A stretch of 64,000 nucleotides of DNA from Sulfurimonas sp. HSL-3221 (GCF_021044585.1 NZ_CP087998.1:2418001-2482000), one strand, 5' to 3'; positions 8,860 to 19,339 are shown, counted from the first letter of the stretch. Program-made: numbers and translations. The notes: generated by a model not told the origin, from the letters alone.

Positions 8860-9309
8860 GTGCTGGAACTCTTTGACGGGGCACTCGACGTGCCCGCACT
8901 GCTGACACGCTGGTACGAAGAGGAGGCGCAGAGCAACTACGGCGCCTACATCCCCTTTGTCGGGACCGTTCGCGACGAGAACGGCATCGAGGGGCTGAGC
9001 TTCGACATCTACGAACCTATTCTCAACAGCTGGTTCGATGCCTGGCAGGAAAAAGCCGCCGAACGGGGCGCCGTCGTGAAGATGGCCCACAGCCGCGGCG
9101 ACGTTCTCCTGCACGAATCCTCCTACATTGCCGCCGTCTTCTCCCCGAAACGCCGCGTCGCGCTGGAGATGATCGAGGCGTTCGTCGAGGATTTCAAAGC
9201 CAGCGCCCCCATCTGGAAGTATGACCTCGTAAACGGTGAACGCGTCTACGCCGACGACCGCTCCACGGCGATCAAAGGCAGCGGGCTGCTGGCCGGGGGT
9301 GAGTCATGA
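8860..9309 (+). CDS. moaE: Molybdopterin synthase catalytic subunit MoaE
   Basis: The 149-residue large subunit of molybdopterin synthase starts with GTG, 3 bases after the moaD stop. Family features include 'NYGAYIPFVGTVRDENG' near the N-terminus, a conserved His-Ser-Arg-Gly stretch ('AHSRGDVLLHE') and the Lys-rich closing region with 'SAPIWKYD'. It converts cyclic pyranopterin monophosphate to molybdopterin using two MoaD thiocarboxylates. Its 3' end overlaps the moeA start by 4 bases (ATGA), so the two are translationally coupled. The cofactor is needed by molybdoenzymes such as SoxC, encoded further along. Confidence 0.92.
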   Translation: MLELFDGALDVPALLTRWYEEEAQSNYGAYIPFVGTVRDENGIEGLSFDIYEPILNSWFDAWQEKAAERGAVVKMAHSRGDVLLHESSYIAAVFSPKRRVALEMIEAFVEDFKASAPIWKYDLVNGERVYADDRSTAIKGSGLLAGGES

Positions 9310-10520
9310 GTTTCCTCTCCTATACCGAATCCGTCGACCGCCTGCTCTCCCTCGACACCGGCCGCGTCCGCGTCGAGAAGGTCGCCCTGCCCGACGCGCT
9401 CGGGCGCATTCTTGCCGAACATATCGTCGCCGACGAGGACTACCCGCGCCACCCGACGGCTTCCATGGACGGCTATGCCATCGTGGCCGCCGACCAGAGT
9501 CAAGGGACGATCGCCCTCTCCCGCACCGACAACCCCGCGGGCAGTGACGGCCGCGAAGCCGTCCGCAGCGGCATTGCCCTCAAGACTTTCACGGGCGCCA
9601 AGATGCCCGAGGGTGCCGACACCCTCATCCCCATCGAGAACGTCACGGTCGACAACGGCGCCATCCGTATCGATACCCCCGTGCGCGAAGGGTTCAGCGT
9701 CCGTCCCGTCGGCGAGAGCTACTTTGAAGGCGAGATCCTCATCCCCGCCGGCACGGCCATCGGCTATGCCGAGATCGGGGTGATGGCGGGACTGAACCGC
9801 GTCATGATCCCCGTCGCCCGCCGCCCCCGCGTCGGCGTCCTCTCCACCGGCAGCGAGATCCTCGACCTGGGCGAACGCGAACGCACCGATTCGCAGATCC
9901 GCAGCTCCAACAACTATACCCTCGCCGCCCTCGCCCAGAGCGCCGGCGCGGAAGTCGTTCAGCTCGGTACCGCCGAGGATGACCGGCAGAACATTACGGC
10001 CGCCTTCGAGAACGCGCTCGCGTGCAGCGACATCGTCGTCAGTACGGGCGGGGTCAGCGTCGGTGACTACGACTTCGTCAAGGACGTCGTTCCGGCCCTG
10101 GGCGCCACCGTTATCTTCAAAGGGGTACGGATGAAACCGGGGCAGCACGTCATGGTCGCCCAGCGCGGCAACCAGTTTATCCTGGCCCTGCCCGGCTTCG
10201 CATACTCTTCGACGGTCACCTTCATTCTCTATGCCCTGCCGCTCATCCGCAGGATGCTCGGGCGCGACCCCGGCCACGCCGTCGTCGAGGCGACCCTGGC
10301 CGAGCCTTTCAACAAGCGCTCAAACAAAAGCGAATTCACGACCTGCAACCTCCGCCTGAGCGACGGGCGCTACCTCGTCGATTTCGAAGAGAAAAAGGCC
10401 GCCTCCTCCGCGGTGCTGACCAATATGCTGGACAACGCCGCCCTGATGATCACCGACGAGAGCGACGGCCCGCTGGACGCGGGAACCGTCGTGCGCGTCA
10501 TCCGGCTCGACCGGTTGTAA
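9306..10520 (+). CDS. moeA: Molybdopterin molybdenumtransferase MoeA
   Basis: The 404-residue protein inserts molybdate into adenylylated molybdopterin. Family motifs occur in order: '[11 protein letters not shown]' near residue 50, '[17 protein letters not shown]' near 95-115, '[10 protein letters not shown]' near 178, '[16 protein letters not shown]' near 245 and '[10 protein letters not shown]' near 275. Its length matches the family (about 400). The ATG overlaps the moaE stop. Three bases after its stop the rdgB region begins, so the operon may extend further. Confidence 0.93.
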   Translation: MSFLSYTESVDRLLSLDTGRVRVEKVALPDALGRILAEHIVADEDYPRHPTASMDGYAIVAADQSQGTIALSRTDNPAGSDGREAVRSGIALKTFTGAKMPEGADTLIPIENVTVDNGAIRIDTPVREGFSVRPVGESYFEGEILIPAGTAIGYAEIGVMAGLNRVMIPVARRPRVGVLSTGSEILDLGERERTDSQIRSSNNYTLAALAQSAGAEVVQLGTAEDDRQNITAAFENALACSDIVVSTGGVSVGDYDFVKDVVPALGATVIFKGVRMKPGQHVMVAQRGNQFILALPGFAYSSTVTFILYALPLIRRMLGRDPGHAVVEATLAEPFNKRSNKSEFTTCNLRLSDGRYLVDFEEKKAASSAVLTNMLDNAALMITDESDGPLDAGTVVRVIRLDRL

Positions 10521-10534
10521 CGATGGGAGAGAAG

Positions 10535-11137
10535 ATGCAGCTCGTACTTGCCACCTCCAACAAGGGGAAGATCCGTGAGATCGCCCAGCTCTGCGACAGC
10601 TTCGAGGTCGTCGCCTTCAGCGACCTCGTCGACCTCGGCGAGATTGTCGAGGACGGCGACACCTTCGCCGCCAACGCGCTGATCAAGGCGCGCACCGTCT
10701 ATAACGCCCTGAACGACCCCGACGCCATCGTCCTCTCCGACGACAGCGGCATCAGCGTCGCAGCCTTGGACAACGCCCCGGGCATCTACAGCGCCCGCTA
10801 TGCCGGCAAAGGCGCGACGGACAAGGACAACCTCAACAAGCTCGTCGAGGCCCTCAAGGCCAAAGGCCTCACCGAGTCCCCCGCCTTCTACACCGCCGCC
10901 ATCAGCATCGTCTGCCGCGAAGGCGAATACACCGTCCACGGCTGGATGCACGGGAAAGTCATCGACACCCCCCGCGGCGACGGCGGCTTCGGCTACGACC
11001 CGATGTTCATCCCCCAGGGTTACGAACAGACCCTCGGCGAACTGGACGGCGAGATCAAGAAGCGCATCTCCCACCGCTCCAAGGCACTCGGCCTCGCCAA
11101 GGTCGTCCTAGCCACCATCCGCAAGGCGCGCCACTAG
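10535..11137 (+). CDS. rdgB: XTP/dITP diphosphatase (non-canonical purine NTP pyrophosphatase, RdgB/HAM1)
   Basis: The 200-residue house-cleaning enzyme hydrolyses ITP, XTP and dITP to monophosphates, preventing their incorporation into nucleic acid. The N-terminal 'LATSNKGKI', the acidic '[12 protein letters not shown]', '[11 protein letters not shown]' and the C-terminal 'ISHRSKAL' are the family signatures. An in-frame ATG lies at 10523, but the ATG at 10535 has the better ribosome-binding site ('gggagagaag') and gives the usual family N-terminus, so I chose it. Confidence 0.9.
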   Translation: MQLVLATSNKGKIREIAQLCDSFEVVAFSDLVDLGEIVEDGDTFAANALIKARTVYNALNDPDAIVLSDDSGISVAALDNAPGIYSARYAGKGATDKDNLNKLVEALKAKGLTESPAFYTAAISIVCREGEYTVHGWMHGKVIDTPRGDGGFGYDPMFIPQGYEQTLGELDGEIKKRISHRSKALGLAKVVLATIRKARH

Positions 11138-11175
11138 CGCCTGCCTAAACATCCCAGCCTTAACGACATTTCAGT

Positions 11176-11181
11176 TATAAT
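11176..11181 (+). promoter_or_regulatory. -10 element of kdsD, probable leaderless start
   Basis: A TATAAT hexamer ends 6 bases before the kdsD ATG, which predicts transcription starting at the start codon itself. The spacer 'ctctct' has no ribosome-binding site. Confidence 0.5.
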
Positions 11182-11187
11182 CTCTCT

Positions 11188-12156
11188 ATGAAACAAAACT
11201 ATATTCCCGTAGCACGCGAGGTGCTCGCAATCGAGGCCGACACCCTGAAAACGGCCTCGGAAGCCCTTGATGAGAGCATCAACCTCGCCGTCGACCTTAT
11301 CCTCGGAACCCGCGGCAAACTGATCGTGACGGGGGTAGGTAAATCGGGCCTGATCGGCGCCAAGATCGCCGCCACGATGGCCTCGACGGGAACCCCGAGC
11401 TTCTTCCTCCACCCCACCGAAGCCCTGCACGGCGACCTGGGGATGATCGGCAAGGAGGATGCCGTCCTTGCCATCAGCTACAGCGGCGAAAGCGAGGAGC
11501 TCAGCTCCATCCTGCCGCACATCAAGCGGTTCGACATTCCGCTCATCGGCCTGACGCGCAGCGCCGCATCGACGCTGGGGCGCTACAGCGACGTGCTCGT
11601 GCCCATCCGCGTCGAACGCGAAGCCTGCCCCCTCGGCGTCGCCCCGACGAGTTCGACGACCCTGACCCTCGCCGTCGGCGACGCCCTGGCCGTCTGCCTG
11701 ATGAAAGCCCGGGACTTCCAAAAAGAGGATTTCGCCTCCTTCCACCCCGGCGGCAGTCTCGGCCGGAAACTCTTCGTCAAGGTCGCGGACGTCATGCGCA
11801 AGGAGCAGCTGCCCGTCACCGACGAGAACACCCCGCTCAAAGAGGCCATCGTCACGATGAGCGAGGGGCGTCTGGGCGCCGTGCTGCTGACCGGCAGCGA
11901 GGGCACGCTGCGCGGTCTGCTGACCGACGGGGACCTCCGCCGCGCCCTGATGCGCCCCGGCTTTGACATCAATGCGGCGGCAAAAACCTATGCCACCCCC
12001 GAACCGCGGACTGTCAGAGAGAGCGAAATGCTCGCCAGCGATGCCCTGGTGCTGATGGAAGAGAAGAAGATCCAGCTGCTCATCGTCACCGATGCGGCCG
12101 GCCACATCCACGGCGTGCTTCACCTGCACGACCTCGTCGAAAAGGGGATCGCATGA
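11188..12156 (+). CDS. kdsD: Arabinose-5-phosphate isomerase (KdsD/KpsF family)
   Basis: The 322-residue protein has an N-terminal SIS sugar-isomerase domain followed by two CBS domains (about residues 200-320). It interconverts ribulose-5-phosphate and arabinose-5-phosphate, the first step to Kdo for lipopolysaccharide. The SIS part shows 'GVGKSGLIGAKIAATMASTG' and 'HPTEALHGDLG', and a following 'SYSGESEEL' phosphosugar loop. It appears to be transcribed from its own promoter just before the ATG. Its end overlaps the pseudouridine synthase start by 4 bases (ATGA), so these are coupled. Confidence 0.92.
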   Translation: MKQNYIPVAREVLAIEADTLKTASEALDESINLAVDLILGTRGKLIVTGVGKSGLIGAKIAATMASTGTPSFFLHPTEALHGDLGMIGKEDAVLAISYSGESEELSSILPHIKRFDIPLIGLTRSAASTLGRYSDVLVPIRVEREACPLGVAPTSSTTLTLAVGDALAVCLMKARDFQKEDFASFHPGGSLGRKLFVKVADVMRKEQLPVTDENTPLKEAIVTMSEGRLGAVLLTGSEGTLRGLLTDGDLRRALMRPGFDINAAAKTYATPEPRTVRESEMLASDALVLMEEKKIQLLIVTDAAGHIHGVLHLHDLVEKGIA

Positions 12157-12923
12157 CGCGCCTTAACAAATTTATCTCCCACCACTCCACCTATTCCCGC
12201 CGCGAGGCCGACCGTGCCATCCAGGATGGGTATGTCCGCATCAACGGCGAGATCGTCACCAACCCGGCCACCCAGGTCGACGAAAAGAACGACGAGGTCT
12301 ATATCAGCGGGAAAAAAGTCAGTACCGTCGAGAAGATGACCGTCATCGTCTACAACAAGCCCCGCGGTGAACTCGTCACCAAAAAAGACCCCCAGGGGCG
12401 CCGTACCATCTACGACACCCTGGAGAAACCTTATAAACACTTCATTCCCGTCGGGCGGCTTGACTACGCCACCGAAGGGCTGCTGCTGCTCACCGACAGC
12501 CCCCGCGTCGCTTCCGTGCTGATGCACTCCGCGCTGGAACGTGTCTACAAGGTCAAGATCAAAGGGCCCGTGACCGAAGCAATGGAGGAGGCGATGCGGG
12601 AGGGAATGCACCTCGAGGACGCCTCGGCAGGGGGCCATGGTAAAAGTGACATCGAAGCGATGACCTTCGCCCCCTTTTACGCCTTCCAGGTGCAGAAGAA
12701 CCGCCACGACTACTCCATCCTCAAGATCGCCATCGGGGAGGGGAAAAACCGCGAGATACGCCGCTTCTTCGCCCACTTCGGCGCCGAAGTCGCCGACCTG
12801 AAGCGCCTCTCCTACGGGGGGGTCGAGCTCAACAACCTGCCAACGGGGAAAACACGCTTTCTTTCGCGCAGCGAGTATGCCAGCCTGCGCGACTTCATCA
12901 AAGAAGAGGAGAAGAAACAGTGA
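12153..12923 (+). CDS. S4-domain pseudouridine synthase (RluB/RsuA family)
   Basis: The 256-residue rRNA pseudouridine synthase has an N-terminal S4 RNA-binding domain ('RLNKFISHHSTYSRREADR') and a catalytic domain with the aspartate in 'VGRLDYATEGLLLLT' near residue 105. This motif is that of the RluB/RluE/RsuA family. The exact target position in 16S or 23S rRNA cannot be assigned from sequence. It overlaps kdsD at its start and the YjbQ gene at its end (GTGA, 4 bases). Confidence 0.88.
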   Translation: MTRLNKFISHHSTYSRREADRAIQDGYVRINGEIVTNPATQVDEKNDEVYISGKKVSTVEKMTVIVYNKPRGELVTKKDPQGRRTIYDTLEKPYKHFIPVGRLDYATEGLLLLTDSPRVASVLMHSALERVYKVKIKGPVTEAMEEAMREGMHLEDASAGGHGKSDIEAMTFAPFYAFQVQKNRHDYSILKIAIGEGKNREIRRFFAHFGAEVADLKRLSYGGVELNNLPTGKTRFLSRSEYASLRDFIKEEEKKQ

Positions 12924-13318
12924 AAACATTGACACTCACGACCAAAAGCAAAACGGAGATCACCGATATCACCGACGAGATCAGAGAGGCGGTCATCACT
13001 TCGGGGGTCAAGGAGGGGATCTGCGTCGTCTTCACCCCCCATACGACCACGGGCGTGATGCTCTCCGAAAACGTCGACCCGCGGCTGCAGCGCGACCTGC
13101 TGGGATCGCTCGCGCGGATCGCCCCCGACAATGTCCGCTACGCCCACGGCGGCGGCAATGCGGCGGCGCATATCAAGTCCGCGCGTACCGGCGTCAGCAT
13201 CACCATTCCCGTCGTCGGCGGCCGCCCGCTGCTGGGCGAATGGCAGGGCGTGCTCTTCGCCGAATTCGACGGTCCGCGCGAGGCGCGCGAAGTCATGATC
13301 AAGATCATCGCCGGCTAG
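12920..13318 (+). CDS. YjbQ/UPF0047 family protein
   Basis: The 132-residue protein belongs to the YjbQ (UPF0047) family, described as secondary thiamine-phosphate synthase-like enzymes; the true cellular role is unsettled. Signature residues are the His-rich 'VFTPHTTTGVMLSEN' and 'PLLGEWQGVLFAEFDGPRE' near the C-terminus. It starts with GTG overlapping the preceding stop and is followed after 2 bases by rarA, so it belongs to a compact unit with kdsD, the pseudouridine synthase and rarA. Confidence 0.88.
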   Translation: MKTLTLTTKSKTEITDITDEIREAVITSGVKEGICVVFTPHTTTGVMLSENVDPRLQRDLLGSLARIAPDNVRYAHGGGNAAAHIKSARTGVSITIPVVGGRPLLGEWQGVLFAEFDGPREAREVMIKIIAG

Positions 13319-13320
13319 GA

Positions 13321-14511
13321 ATGGACTTCACCGCGCTGCTCCGCCCCGACTCCTTCGACGCCCTGCTGGGACAGCCGCACCTGAGCGCCCCCGACGCGCC
13401 GCTGCGGACCCTCTGCGAAAAAAACGCGCTGGGCCACACCTTCTTTTACGGCCCCCCCGGTACGGGGAAGACCTCGATCGCCCGCATCATCGCCAAGGTG
13501 ATGGACCTCCCCTTTTATGAATTCAACGCGACCTCGCTGAAGATCGAGCAGCTGCGCAAGATCTTCGACCAGTACAAAAACGCGCTGACAAGACCGCTCC
13601 TCTTCATCGACGAGGTGCACCGCCTGGCCAAGAACCAGCAGGAGGTTCTGCTGCCCGTTATGGAGACTAACAGCGTGTTAGTCATCGGTGCGTCCACGGA
13701 AAACCCCTACTTCTCGCTGACGGCGGCGATGCGCTCGCGCTCGATGCTGTTTGAGCTGAAACCCGTGGACGAAACGGCGATGGGAACGATTCTGGAGAAG
13801 GCGGTGGTACAGTCGGAGTGTACGATCGACGAGGCGGCCCGCGACTACCTGATCCGCACCAGCGGCGGAGATGCCCGGGCGATGCTGAAACTGCTGGAGT
13901 TCGCCCTGGCGATCCGCAACGATGTCGACCGCGACCTTCTGCAGAGCCTGCGCCCGGCCGCCCAGAGCCGGGGCAGCGCCGAAGCGACGGAGCACTACGA
14001 CCTCGCCTCGGCGCTGATCAAGTCGATCCGCGGTTCCGACCCCGATGCGGCCGTCTACTACCTCGCACGCCTTATCGAGGGGGGCGAACCGCCCGAGTTC
14101 ATCGCCCGCCGCCTCGTCATCCTTGCCAGCGAGGACGTCGGCAACGCCAACCCCCAGGCATTGACGCTCTGCACCTCCGCGATGACCTCTGTCAAACAGA
14201 TTGGCTACCCCGAAGCGCGGATCATCCTTGCCCAGGCCGTCATCTACCTTTGCGCCTCCCCCAAGTCCAACAGCGCCTACAATGCGATCAACACGGCGCA
14301 GCAGGCGATCAGGGACGGCGTCCTGCTTGATCCCCCGCCGACGATCAAACAGTTCAACGAACACTACCGGTACCCCCATGACTACGGCGGCTGGGTCGCG
14401 CAGGAGTATCTCACAGAACCGCTGCACTTTGTCGATTTCAAGCCCATCGGCTATGAGCAGAAAATGGGGGAGTGGCTGCGCAAAATCCGCGGGGATGACG
14501 CACCAGCTTAA
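13321..14511 (+). CDS. rarA: Replication-associated recombination protein A (AAA+ ATPase RarA/MgsA)
   Basis: The 396-residue clamp-loader-like ATPase acts at stalled replication forks. It shows Walker A 'FYGPPGTGKTS' near residue 45, Walker B 'LLFIDEVHR' near 95, sensor 1 'IGASTENPYFSL' near 122 and the C-terminal tetramerisation region ('LARLIEGGEPPEFIARRLV'). The ATG at 13321, 2 bases after the YjbQ stop, gives the normal family N-terminus 'MDFTALLRPDSFD'; the longer open frame upstream is out of frame with the preceding genes and is not coding. Length is a little under the E. coli protein (447). Confidence 0.92.
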   Translation: MDFTALLRPDSFDALLGQPHLSAPDAPLRTLCEKNALGHTFFYGPPGTGKTSIARIIAKVMDLPFYEFNATSLKIEQLRKIFDQYKNALTRPLLFIDEVHRLAKNQQEVLLPVMETNSVLVIGASTENPYFSLTAAMRSRSMLFELKPVDETAMGTILEKAVVQSECTIDEAARDYLIRTSGGDARAMLKLLEFALAIRNDVDRDLLQSLRPAAQSRGSAEATEHYDLASALIKSIRGSDPDAAVYYLARLIEGGEPPEFIARRLVILASEDVGNANPQALTLCTSAMTSVKQIGYPEARIILAQAVIYLCASPKSNSAYNAINTAQQAIRDGVLLDPPPTIKQFNEHYRYPHDYGGWVAQEYLTEPLHFVDFKPIGYEQKMGEWLRKIRGDDAPA

Positions 14512-14605
14512 ACGAACAATAAACCCCCCTGTTGTACCTAAAGTAAACACACGCCCTAAGTATTTCTTCTTATAATGTTGGGATTTTTCCTTCCAAGGAT
14601 GCTTG

Positions 14606-15940
14606 ATGAAAACCATCATGAAGAAAACCCTCCCCCTGAGCATGATCATCGGCCTGCGCTTTTTCGGGCTTTTTATTGTCCTCTCCGTCCTGTCGCAATA
14701 CGCCCTGGAGCTGCCGGGCGGCACCCCCTTCCTCGCCGGGGTTGCCCTGGGGGGGTACGCCCTGACCCAGGCTTTTTTACAGGTCCCGTTCGGGGCGATG
14801 AGCGACAAGTTCGGCCGTAAAAAGACGATCCTTGTCGGGCTGCTCATCTTCGCCGCCGGTTCCGTGATCGCCGCATCGGCGGAGAACGTCTATTGGCTCC
14901 TGCTCGGCCGCTTCTTGCAGGGTGCCGGCGCCATCGGTTCCGTCGTCACCGCGATGATCGCCGACCAGGTCCGCGAGGACGAACGCGCCCACGCCATGGC
15001 CGTGATGGGGATGGTCATCGCCATGAGCTTCGCCGCCTCCATGATCATCGGGCCGCTCGTCGCCGGGGTCTGGTCCGTCTCCGCGCTCTTCTGGCTGACC
15101 GCGATCCTCTCCATCACCGCCCTCGTCATCCTCTTCACCGCCGTGCCGGAACCGCCGCAGATCGTCCACCACTATAGCGAGGACGAGGCGCAGATCAAGC
15201 ATGTCTTCAAGGACAAAGAGCTGGTACGCATGTACATCACCTTCCTCTTCCACAGCTCGACGATGGCCATCGCTTTCTTCCTGATTCCGATCATCATGAA
15301 ACAGCAGTTCGGCATGGGCACGATGGAGTTCTGGAAGGTTTACCTCCCCGCCGTTATTTTCGGGATCCTCGCGATGGGGCCGGCGGCCGTCTTCGGCGAG
15401 AAATACGCCAAGGGCAAGCAGATCTTCCTCATTTCCATCGGCTTCATCATCGCCGCGTTCGCGCTGATGGGCTTCACAACCTCCTTCTGGGCCTTCGCCG
15501 TCGGCGCCGTCTTCTTCTTCATCGGCTTCAACATGTTCGAGCCCCTCTTGCAAAGCTTTGTCAGCAAATTCGCCAAGGTACATCAGAAGGGTGCGGCCCT
15601 CGGCGTCGCCAATACCTTTGCCTACGTCGGCATCTTTATCGGCGGGGCGCTGGGCGGGGCCCTCTACCAGCACTTCTCCAAAGAGGGGGTCGCGATCTTC
15701 GTCATGAGCGCATCGGTGCTCTGGTTCCTCTGGATCCTCGGCATGCGCAACCCGGGGCTGCGCGCGACACTCTTCCTCGATTTCGAATCCTATGACAAAG
15801 CCAAAGTGCCGTCACTCAAAGGGATGGAGGGGATCTCCGACTTTTACGTCAACGAAACCGAAAGCCTCATTATCATCAAGTACGATGCCGAACTCCTCAA
15901 CGAAGAGGGGCTCAAAACCCATATGCTCAAAGCGGCCTGA
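14606..15940 (+). CDS. yajR: MFS transporter, YajR type with C-terminal YAM-like domain
   Basis: The 444-residue protein has twelve predicted membrane segments and the MFS signature 'GAMSDKFGRKKT' after helix 2. The N-terminal 'LRFFGLFIVLSVLSQYALEL' and 'GGYALTQAFLQVPFG' closely follow the YajR drug/proton antiporter family, and residues beyond about 385 form a soluble tail like the ferredoxin-fold YAM domain of YajR. Substrate is unknown. ATG 14606 follows 'aaggatgcttg'; a TTG three bases earlier is also open. A TATAAT-like box ('cttataatg') lies 33 bases upstream. The gene converges on recJ across an 84-base gap with no clear terminator. Confidence 0.82.
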   Translation: MKTIMKKTLPLSMIIGLRFFGLFIVLSVLSQYALELPGGTPFLAGVALGGYALTQAFLQVPFGAMSDKFGRKKTILVGLLIFAAGSVIAASAENVYWLLLGRFLQGAGAIGSVVTAMIADQVREDERAHAMAVMGMVIAMSFAASMIIGPLVAGVWSVSALFWLTAILSITALVILFTAVPEPPQIVHHYSEDEAQIKHVFKDKELVRMYITFLFHSSTMAIAFFLIPIIMKQQFGMGTMEFWKVYLPAVIFGILAMGPAAVFGEKYAKGKQIFLISIGFIIAAFALMGFTTSFWAFAVGAVFFFIGFNMFEPLLQSFVSKFAKVHQKGAALGVANTFAYVGIFIGGALGGALYQHFSKEGVAIFVMSASVLWFLWILGMRNPGLRATLFLDFESYDKAKVPSLKGMEGISDFYVNETESLIIIKYDAELLNEEGLKTHMLKAA

Positions 15941-16024
15941 CGCCGCTCGGGCTCCTCACTGCACACCTGCAAAAATCCTCAGAAAAAACGCGTAAGAAAA
16001 AAGTACCGCTAAATCGGCTGATGC

Positions 16025-17623
16025 CTAGCCGTAGAGGCGTTCAAGCATCATCTGGATGGAGACCCGTCCGCCCCATTCGTTTCGGGCCAGGGTATAGCTG
16101 CAGGTGAGACGGCCGCTCTCGGGCCGCTCCAGCTTTCGCCGGAAGGCCATGAGGTCATATGTCTCGCGCTCGTGCCGGAAGAGCCGCAGGCTGACCTTGG
16201 AGTGGTCCCCGTCGCTGCCGAGGTAGCGGATGCCGACGACCTCGGCATCCCGTGCCAGGAAACGCGGGCGGGGGTTGCCCTCGCCGTAGGGCTCGTAGCG
16301 CTCCAGGATCTCCAACAGTTCGAAATCCACGCTGCCCGTGTCGAGCTGCCCGACGATCTCTTCGACCGGCAGGAAATCCTCCGGATCGAGCGTTGCTGCT
16401 TCGGCGTTGATCCCGGCGCGAAAGGCGTCGACATCCTCGGCGCGCAGGGAGAGCCCCGCAGCCATCATATGGCCGCCGAACTTCTCAAGCAGCCCCTCCT
16501 GCGAGGCGATCAGGTCGTAGATGCTGACGTTGCCGAGCGAACGCGCACTCCCCTTGGCCCGTCCCTCCTCGATACTGAGCACGATGGCCGGCCTTTCAAA
16601 CCGCTGTACCAGCCGCGCGGCGACGATCCCCACGACCCCCTCGTGCCACCCTTCGTGGGCGACGACGATGACCCGGTCGTCGGGCCGGACCAGGGCAATG
16701 GCCTCCTCCGTCGCCTCCGCCTCGATGGCTTTGCGCATGACGTTGAGCTGCGTCAGGAGTTCAAACTGCCTGAAGGCCGTCTTCTCATCCGGCGCGGTCA
16801 ACAGCTCCAGGGCCAAAGAAGCATCCTCCAGACGGCCGGCGGCATTGATGCGCGGCGCGATCTGGAAACCGATATCCTCGGCCCCCAGTTTCGTTTTCCC
16901 CAATGCTTCGCGGACGATGACGGAGAAGGGGCGGCCGGAGCGCTCCATCTGGGCGAGCCCCGCCTGCACGATCGCACGGTTGATCCCCATAAGCGGCATC
17001 ACGTCGGCGATGATCGCCAGAGCCAGGAGTTCGAGGAACTGCCCCATATCGATGGAGAGCCCCAGCTCCTTCTTGATCAGCGCCATCAGCAACCATGCCA
17101 CCTGCGCCCCGCAGATCTCCGGGAAAGCGTAGTGGTCGTCAGCGCGCTTCGGGTCGACGACGGCGTAGGCGTCAGGCAGTTTCTCGGAGGGCGTATGGTG
17201 GTCGGTGATGATCAGATCGATGCCGCGCGCTTTGCACACCTCCGCCGCCGCGAAGGCGTTGATACCGTTGTCGACGGTAAACACGACGTCGGCGTCAATG
17301 CGCTCGAGCACGCGTTCGGAAACTCCGTAGCCGTCTGTGAAACGATTGGGTATGGTCACCTCGAGCGGATAGGGGATCTGCCGGAAAAAGAGGGTCGTGA
17401 TCGCCGTGGCGGTCACGCCGTCGACGTCGTAATCCCCCACCAGGGCAACGCGTTCGCCTTTGCGGATGGCATCGGCGATCCGTTTCGCGGCCTTTGAAGC
17501 ATCGGTCAGACCGGCGGGGTCGGGGATATCGGAGAGTTTGGAAAAACCGGAGGCAAAACGCGAACGCAGCAGTGCCTCCAGGGCACGCTTGTCCAGCAGC
17601 GGAGCGTCAGGCGCCTTTGGCAT
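16025..17623 (-). CDS. recJ: Single-stranded-DNA-specific exonuclease RecJ
   Basis: The 532-residue 5'-3' exonuclease of the DHH superfamily acts in recombination and mismatch repair. The metal-binding motifs are present: '[13 protein letters not shown]' (motif I), 'VFTVDNGI' (II), 'LIITDHHTP' (III, the DHH) and 'ICGAQVAW' (IV region); the DHHA1 domain contains '[16 protein letters not shown]' and 'GGHMMAAG'. The open frame runs further upstream, but the ATG at 17623 gives the natural N-terminus and overlaps the end of pyrG by 17 bases, so the two are probably one transcript. It is shorter than E. coli RecJ (577), as usual in Campylobacterota. Confidence 0.9.
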   Translation of the reverse strand: MPKAPDAPLLDKRALEALLRSRFASGFSKLSDIPDPAGLTDASKAAKRIADAIRKGERVALVGDYDVDGVTATAITTLFFRQIPYPLEVTIPNRFTDGYGVSERVLERIDADVVFTVDNGINAFAAAEVCKARGIDLIITDHHTPSEKLPDAYAVVDPKRADDHYAFPEICGAQVAWLLMALIKKELGLSIDMGQFLELLALAIIADVMPLMGINRAIVQAGLAQMERSGRPFSVIVREALGKTKLGAEDIGFQIAPRINAAGRLEDASLALELLTAPDEKTAFRQFELLTQLNVMRKAIEAEATEEAIALVRPDDRVIVVAHEGWHEGVVGIVAARLVQRFERPAIVLSIEEGRAKGSARSLGNVSIYDLIASQEGLLEKFGGHMMAAGLSLRAEDVDAFRAGINAEAATLDPEDFLPVEEIVGQLDTGSVDFELLEILERYEPYGEGNPRPRFLARDAEVVGIRYLGSDGDHSKVSLRLFRHERETYDLMAFRRKLERPESGRLTCSYTLARNEWGGRVSIQMMLERLYG

Positions 17624-19235
17624 GGGCCAGCGCCGCCTTGACAAAGGCGAGAATGGAGGGGTTCGGCGTCTGCAGACGCGAGGTGAATTCCGGGTGGAAC
17701 TGGACACCGAGGAACCACGGGTGCGCCGGGATCTCGACGGCTTCGATCAGGCCGTTGGATTCGCCGGTGACGATCATACCGGCATCCTCGAGCTCCTTGC
17801 GATAGGTCGGGTTCGCCTCGTAACGGTGGCGGTGGCGCTCGAAAATCGTCTTTTGGCCGTTATAGGCTTTGCGCAGCAAAGAACCCTCTTTCGTGTCACA
17901 GGGGTATTCGCCCAGGCGCAGCGTCCCGCCCATCGGCGACTTGTGGGTGCGCAGCTCGGTCTCGCCGCTCTGGTTGATGAAGTTGTCGATCAGGTAGATC
18001 ATCGGGTGCGCCGTCTCCTCGTCAAACTCGATGGAGTTCGCGTCCTCGTAGCCCAATACGTTGCGGGCGTACTCGACGAGGGTCAGCTGCATGCCGAGGC
18101 AGATCCCGAGATAGGGCACTTTGTTTGTTCGGGCATAGTTGATCGCCTGGATCTTGCCTTCCACCCCGCGTGAACCGAAGCCCCCGGCGACGAGGACGGC
18201 GTCACAGTCCTGTAGCAGCGTCTCTGCGCCGCGCTCCTCGATCTCCTCGCTGTCAACCCAGCAGAAATCGACCTTCGTATCCAGGTGCGCGCCCGAGTGG
18301 ATCAGCGCCTCGATCAGAGACTTGTACGACTCTTTGAGCTCCAGGTACTTGCCGACGAAGCCGATACTGATGCGCTCCTGCGGGGAGACGATCTTCTTGA
18401 CCAGTGCGTCCCACTGCTCCATGTCCGGGTTCAGCTCGCCCAGCTCCAGCGCCTTGGCGATCGGAGGCAGGATATTCTGATGCATGAAACTGATGGGCAC
18501 CGCGTAGACGCTCGGCGCATCCAGTGCCTCGATGACACTGTCCTGGGGAACGTCACAGGAGAAGGCGAGCTTTTTCTTGAAAGTTTTCGGCAGGGCGTGT
18601 TCGCTGCGGGCGATGATCATCTGCGGGGTGATACCGATACGGCGCAGCTCCTGGACCGAGTGCTGGGTCGGCTTGCTCTTATGCTCGCCGGCGGCTTTGA
18701 TGTAGGGGATCAGGGTAACGTGGATGAAGAAGGTACCGGAGACCTCCTCGTCATGCTTCATCTGGCGCACGGCCTCCATGAACGGCTGTCCCTCGATGTC
18801 GCCGACGGTCCCGCCGAGCTCGACGACGAGAATATCGTGTCCTTCGCCCGCCGATTTGATCCGGTCGACGATCTCGCCGACGATGTGCGGAATGACCTGG
18901 ATCGTCTGCCCCAGGTACCCCCCGGCACGTTCGCGCTCGATGACCGAGCTGTAGACCTGCCCCGTCGTGAAGTTGCTGCTCTTGAGGAAGGAGGTATCGA
19001 GGAAGCGCTCGTAGTTCCCGATGTCGAGGTCGGTCTCCGCGCCGTCTTTCGTGACGAAGACTTCCCCGTGTTCCAGGGGGCTCATCGTCCCCGGGTCAAC
19101 GTTGATGTAGGGGTCGATTTTGAGCATACCGACCTTTTTACCGGAATGCTTCAGCAACGCCCCGATGGAAGCAGCCGTGATCCCTTTCCCAAGGGAACTC
19201 AGTACCCCGCCCGTTACAAAGATATATTTCGTCAT
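17607..19235 (-). CDS. pyrG: CTP synthase
   Basis: The 542-residue enzyme aminates UTP to CTP using glutamine. The N-terminal synthase domain opens with '[20 protein letters not shown]' and contains '[20 protein letters not shown]'; the C-terminal class I glutamine amidotransferase domain has the nucleophile in 'LGICLGMQ' (about residue 380) and the catalytic 'HPEF' near the end. The ATG lies 27 bases downstream of the predicted transcription start of a TATAAT promoter at 19269-19274 on the minus strand. Confidence 0.96.
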   Translation of the reverse strand: MTKYIFVTGGVLSSLGKGITAASIGALLKHSGKKVGMLKIDPYINVDPGTMSPLEHGEVFVTKDGAETDLDIGNYERFLDTSFLKSSNFTTGQVYSSVIERERAGGYLGQTIQVIPHIVGEIVDRIKSAGEGHDILVVELGGTVGDIEGQPFMEAVRQMKHDEEVSGTFFIHVTLIPYIKAAGEHKSKPTQHSVQELRRIGITPQMIIARSEHALPKTFKKKLAFSCDVPQDSVIEALDAPSVYAVPISFMHQNILPPIAKALELGELNPDMEQWDALVKKIVSPQERISIGFVGKYLELKESYKSLIEALIHSGAHLDTKVDFCWVDSEEIEERGAETLLQDCDAVLVAGGFGSRGVEGKIQAINYARTNKVPYLGICLGMQLTLVEYARNVLGYEDANSIEFDEETAHPMIYLIDNFINQSGETELRTHKSPMGGTLRLGEYPCDTKEGSLLRKAYNGQKTIFERHRHRYEANPTYRKELEDAGMIVTGESNGLIEAVEIPAHPWFLGVQFHPEFTSRLQTPNPSILAFVKAALAHAKGA

Positions 19236-19268
19236 CGCAGACCCCGTTTGAAGCTATATTTTTTCGCA

Positions 19269-19274
19269 ATTATA
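19269..19274 (-). promoter_or_regulatory. -10 element of pyrG
   Basis: The minus strand reads TATAAT 33 bases upstream of the pyrG start. The divergent antiporter gene has its own TATACT box at 19312-19317, so the two promoters lie in a 104-base shared region. Confidence 0.5.
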
Positions 19275-19339
19275 ACGGGCGGCGGCTTATCGCTGTATGA
19301 GATACTCCTGCTATACTTACCGGAAAAAAGAAACATAAC

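Noticed and set aside
12877..13320. Upstream extension of the rarA frame
   Set aside because: The stretch overlaps two well-supported genes in other frames and reads as Arg/His-rich out-of-frame sequence; rarA starts at 13321.
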